Shown here: piece after piece, positions 6,274 through 8,376 of the stretch | How the letters are laid out: each line of letters opens with the position of its first letter | How positions within the stretch are numbered: position 1 is the first letter of the stretch | NCBI GenBank assembly: GCA_020848855.1 | Contig: JADLHH010000176.1 | Location: 1 to 8,376, forward strand | From: Anaerolineae bacterium | Lineage (GTDB): Bacteria; Chloroflexota; Anaerolineae; Aggregatilineales; Phototrophicaceae | DNA: 8,376 nucleotides | Direction: 5' to 3' | The notes under the pieces: generated by a model | What the model was told of the DNA's origin: nothing | Seen by the model: only the letters and a program-made list of their open reading frames with translations | Database searches by the model: none | Made by a program: the position numbers and the translations under genes

Positions 6274-8088
6274 TCAAGACAACAACTCGACGGTCACGCT
6301 GACCGAGCCACCGGAGCCGCCATAGCTGTTGACGCGCAGGTTGTACGTGCCGTCCGCCGGGAGCAGCGCCTGAAAATCCGGGTTGAGGCTGCCGCCGCTG
6401 TCGTCGCCTTCGGCGATCACCGCGCCGCTCGCATCCAGCAGCGCCGCTACCGGGTCGAGACCGGGGCTGAGCGCTTCGACACGGATGTGGACACGCCGCC
6501 CACCCTGCCCCTGAAACGGATAGTAGAGATAGGTCTGCGCCGGGAGCGGCGCGTCGGCAGACAGAATTCGCAGCGCCGGGGCGGGCGTCGGGGCGACGAC
6601 GACGTAGCGCCAGACGAGCGTGAACGCTGCCCCGCTGGCGTAGACACGGTATTCGCCGCTGTAGGATGCGGTCAACTGCACGGCGTCCTGCCCTGCGGCA
6701 GCCGTCGCGCCGAGCGGGTCAATGATCTCCAGCGCCGCGCCGAACGCCTGCACCTCGATCCGATCGCCCTCGCTCAGCCGCAGGATGGCAGACTCGCGCA
6801 CACCGGTCACGCGGTAATTGCCGACCGGCGTCTCGGCTTCGATGCCGCCGCGCTGATCGTCGGCGTAGGTGTCGCCGCGCCCGTAGGCGATGACGTAGCC
6901 GCCGCCGTCGCTGCCATCGTCGCTGACGTAGACGGCATACCTGCCGGTCTCGATCACGCCGAGGCTGGGGATGAGCGCCTGCCCATCGCTGCCGAGGGCG
7001 GTCGAGAACATCAATTCGCCAACCGGCGTGTAGATTTCGAGGCGCGGGCGCAGCAGCGCTCCGTCGACCGGGCGGACGCTGACGGTGATGATGTCGCCCG
7101 CCTGCGCCTCGATGAAATAACGGTTGAACGCGCCGGGGCGGTCGATGCTGCCGAGCGCCGGGACGTGGTCGCCCAGCAGTTCGCCGCCGGGGACGGGCGT
7201 GGTCGTGCCGACGGGCGGCGTGACAGTCGGCGTGGGCTGATCCGGCGCAGGCGCGGTCGGCTGCAGGCTGATGCGGTAGTCGCCCGCCCCGCCGCCGATT
7301 GCCTGCACGATGTACTCGCCCGCGACCGGCAGGCGGATATCGCGCAGCAGCGCTGCGCCGTCGCCGCCGCTGTCGTCGTCGGTGGCGAGCGGCGTTCCCG
7401 CCGGGGCGAACAGCGTCAATATGGGATCGACCGAGCCGGAACTGCCGACCATCGAGAGTGTGACGCGCTGCCCTTCGCTGCCGGCGAACCGGTAGACGTG
7501 GCGCTCGAATTCGGACAGAAAGCTGCCGTTCACGGTCACGCCCATTTCGAGCGTCCCGGTGAGCGTGCCGAGCGAGGCGTACACCGGCGTCGGCGTGAAG
7601 GTCGGCGTATAGGTGTAGGTCGGCGTGGGCGTAAACGTCGGCGTGAAGGTCGGCGTCGGGGTGCGGGTGGGGGTTGATGTAGGGGTGACCGTAGGCGTCG
7701 CCGACGGCGCGGCGCGGTCGGCATACGAAAGCGACAGGCTGTACGAGGTGCTGTCGCCGCCAATCAGTCGAACGCGGGCGGTGTAAAAGCCGCCGGCGGG
7801 CAGCGTTACGCGCAGATCGTCGCCCTGCGCCAGCACGCGCCCGGCATCGTCGCGCAGTTCCAGCGTCACCTGCCCGCCGGATTTGGCGTTGAGGCGCAGG
7901 CGCACTTCTTCGCCCTGCTCGCCCCGGAAGCGCCAGTCGCGCGCCGCGTCCTGCGCTGTCAGCGCGTCGGACTCCGGCTGCCAGCTTTCGAGGACGCGAA
8001 CCGGCACGGGAGTCGAGGTGCAGGCGGTCATACCGGCGGCAACAGCGGCGGCGAACAGCAGCAGCAACAGCGGGAAGACGCGGCGCAT
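6274..8088 (-). CDS. PPC-domain lipoprotein with Thr-Pro linkers
   Basis: This 604-residue predicted surface lipoprotein is anchored through C23: the signal sequence MRRVFPLLLLLFAAAVAAG is followed by the lipobox-like MTAC (20-23). Five beta-rich segments follow, at about 32-122, 171-276, 302-403, 415-495 and 505-604. The second and fifth share the pattern DPxxxLxxxxGxxxAxxDDSGG followed by LPxxGxYxxxV (for example 221-262 and 545-586), typical of bacterial pre-peptidase C-terminal (PPC) domains. The first two segments are joined by a Thr-Pro linker (130-168), and a second, shorter Pro/Thr linker lies at 277-300. No peptidase or other catalytic domain is seen, so this is a stand-alone PPC array, perhaps for binding polymers or proteins at the cell surface; that role is inference. 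Such TPTxTP-linked proteins are frequent in Anaerolineae-like genomes. The start has GGAG four bases upstream (8093-8096). It lies 62 bases upstream of the LivK-type gene in the same orientation, so co-transcription is plausible. Confidence 0.82.
   Translation of the reverse strand: MRRVFPLLLLLFAAAVAAGMTACTSTPVPVRVLESWQPESDALTAQDAARDWRFRGEQGEEVRLRLNAKSGGQVTLELRDDAGRVLAQGDDLRVTLPAGGFYTARVRLIGGDSTSYSLSLSYADRAAPSATPTVTPTSTPTRTPTPTFTPTFTPTPTYTYTPTFTPTPVYASLGTLTGTLEMGVTVNGSFLSEFERHVYRFAGSEGQRVTLSMVGSSGSVDPILTLFAPAGTPLATDDDSGGDGAALLRDIRLPVAGEYIVQAIGGGAGDYRISLQPTAPAPDQPTPTVTPPVGTTTPVPGGELLGDHVPALGSIDRPGAFNRYFIEAQAGDIITVSVRPVDGALLRPRLEIYTPVGELMFSTALGSDGQALIPSLGVIETGRYAVYVSDDGSDGGGYVIAYGRGDTYADDQRGGIEAETPVGNYRVTGVRESAILRLSEGDRIEVQAFGAALEIIDPLGATAAAGQDAVQLTASYSGEYRVYASGAAFTLVWRYVVVAPTPAPALRILSADAPLPAQTYLYYPFQGQGGRRVHIRVEALSPGLDPVAALLDASGAVIAEGDDSGGSLNPDFQALLPADGTYNLRVNSYGGSGGSVSVTVELLS
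7579..7704 (-). repeat. Degenerate tandem repeat encoding the Thr-Pro linker
   Basis: On the given strand the unit GGCGT with a variable partner triplet (GGCGTG, GGTCGGCGT, GGCGTAAACGTC and similar) recurs across the segment. On the coding strand it reads as alternating ACG/ACC/ACA and CCG/CCC/CCT/CCA codons, giving TPT, TFTP and TYTP units at about residues 129-170 of the lipoprotein. Such repeats expand and contract readily by slippage while keeping frame in six-base steps, so linker length may vary between strains. Confidence 0.7.
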
Positions 8089-8118
8089 GGCACTCCAGAC
8101 GATGTTCCGATGGAATGA

Positions 8119-8147
8119 ATTAAAGCCTAAAGCGGGAGCGGGCGCAA
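8119..8147 (-). promoter_or_regulatory. Possible sigma-70-type promoter upstream of the PPC lipoprotein gene
   Basis: On the minus strand TTGCGC (8142-8147) and TTTAAT (8119-8124) are separated by 17 bases and point toward the lipoprotein start at 8088. The -10 matches the TATAAT consensus at five of six positions; the -35 is weak beyond its TTG. The spacing and the AT-rich break in an otherwise GC-rich region support it, but chance is not excluded. Confidence 0.35.
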
Positions 8148-8163
8148 AGGGAGAAAGGATTTG

Positions 8164-8240
8164 GTTAAAAGTTGAAAGTTAAAAGTAGAAAATGCCGGAA
8201 ACCGCGTTTTACTTTTAACTTTCAACTTTGCACTTTTAAC
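8164..8240. repeat. Heptamer repeats in inverted orientation forming a long AT-rich hairpin
   Basis: Four tandem heptamers GTTAAAA, GTTGAAA, GTTAAAA, GTAGAAA (8164-8191) face the reverse-complement types GTTTTAC, TTTTAAC, TTTCAAC, TTTGCAC, TTTTAAC (8206-8240). A 20-bp core pairs perfectly (8168-8187 with 8210-8229) and the flanks pair imperfectly, with a loop containing GCCGG. The element starts 4 bases after the acyl-CoA dehydrogenase stop. It could act as a weak terminator or 3'-end stabiliser for that gene; it may instead be a dispersed intergenic repeat. It is too short and spacer-free to be a CRISPR array. Confidence 0.75.
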
Positions 8241-8244
8241 TGTC

Positions 8245-8376
8245 CTAGCGAAACAGCTCGCGCACGATGATGTTGCGCTGGATTTCGCTCGTGCCTTCGT
8301 ATATCTGGAAGACCTTTACGTCGCGCATCAGCTTCTCGACCGGGTATTCCTTCATGAAGCCGTAGCCGCCGAAGAC
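8245..8376 (-). CDS. Acyl-CoA dehydrogenase (C-terminal 43 residues, cut by window edge)
   Basis: This is the end of an FAD-dependent acyl-CoA dehydrogenase, which introduces the alpha-beta double bond into acyl-CoA thioesters and passes electrons to ETF. My translation of the open frame reads [20 protein letters not shown] and continues [23 protein letters not shown] before TAG. The blocks [15 protein letters not shown] and [11 protein letters not shown] are hallmarks of the family's C-terminal helical domain. The Glu in IYEGT corresponds to the catalytic base of the medium- and short-chain enzymes (E376 of MCAD). Isovaleryl-CoA and long-chain dehydrogenases lack Glu here, so those subtypes are less likely. 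The rest of the gene lies beyond 8376. The substrate is not determinable from this fragment. It points in the same direction as the liv genes but is separated by a 156-base gap with an inverted repeat. Confidence 0.93.
   Translation of the reverse strand, partial: VFGGYGFMKEYPVEKLMRDVKVFQIYEGTSEIQRNIIVRELFR

Noticed and set aside
6487..7677. 396-codon plus-strand open frame opposite the PPC lipoprotein
   Set aside because: It is Arg-rich and repetitive because it reads the Thr-Pro linker and Gly/Asp-rich domains backwards. No domain pattern is visible.
8164..8240. CRISPR array reading of the heptamer repeats
   Set aside because: Units are 7 bases, contiguous with no spacers, and inverted on the two sides, and no cas genes are present.

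Overview
The window looks like a chromosomal piece of a GC-rich bacterium, most likely a Chloroflexota/Anaerolineae-type organism. That placement is an inference. It rests on the high GC of the core genes (about 60-70% in hand-counted lines), the large lipoprotein built of PPC-like beta domains joined by long Thr-Pro linkers, and the branched-chain amino acid (liv) transporter beside acyl-CoA metabolism. No rRNA or other taxonomic marker is present. Every recognisable gene lies on the minus strand, so transcription runs from high to low coordinates.

Read in the direction of transcription, the window holds: the last 43 codons of an acyl-CoA dehydrogenase (8376-8245); an AT-rich gap with heptamer repeats in inverted orientation and a possible promoter; a 604-residue PPC-domain lipoprotein (8088-6274); a LivK-type substrate-binding protein (6211-4994) ending in a very clear intrinsic terminator (4942-4972 plus a T-run); a small VOC-fold protein (4837-4400); the permeases LivH (4316-3405) and LivM (3403-2462); a two-gene type II restriction-modification cassette, methyltransferase (2450-1236) then TdeIII-like endonuclease (1223-387); and the first 125 codons of the ATPase LivG (375-1, continuing past the window edge).

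LivK, LivH, LivM and LivG are parts of one ABC importer for branched-chain or other hydrophobic amino acids. LivK captures the ligand outside the membrane, LivH and LivM form the channel, and LivG is one of the two ATPases; LivF is presumably beyond position 1. The acyl-CoA dehydrogenase, and perhaps the VOC protein, would suit downstream catabolism of the imported carbon.

The most notable feature is the restriction-modification cassette wedged between livM and livG. It has the same orientation as the operon, leaves gaps of only 11 bases at each end, and is distinctly AT-richer (about 35-45% GC in counted lines) than its flanks. It looks like a horizontally acquired module that landed at an intergenic point without breaking either transporter gene, so it may be transcribed by the host operon. 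Both components look intact, with their catalytic motifs present. I did not find a clearly unprecedented system. This placement, its boundary sequences and a hairpin just before livG are the points most worth a second look.
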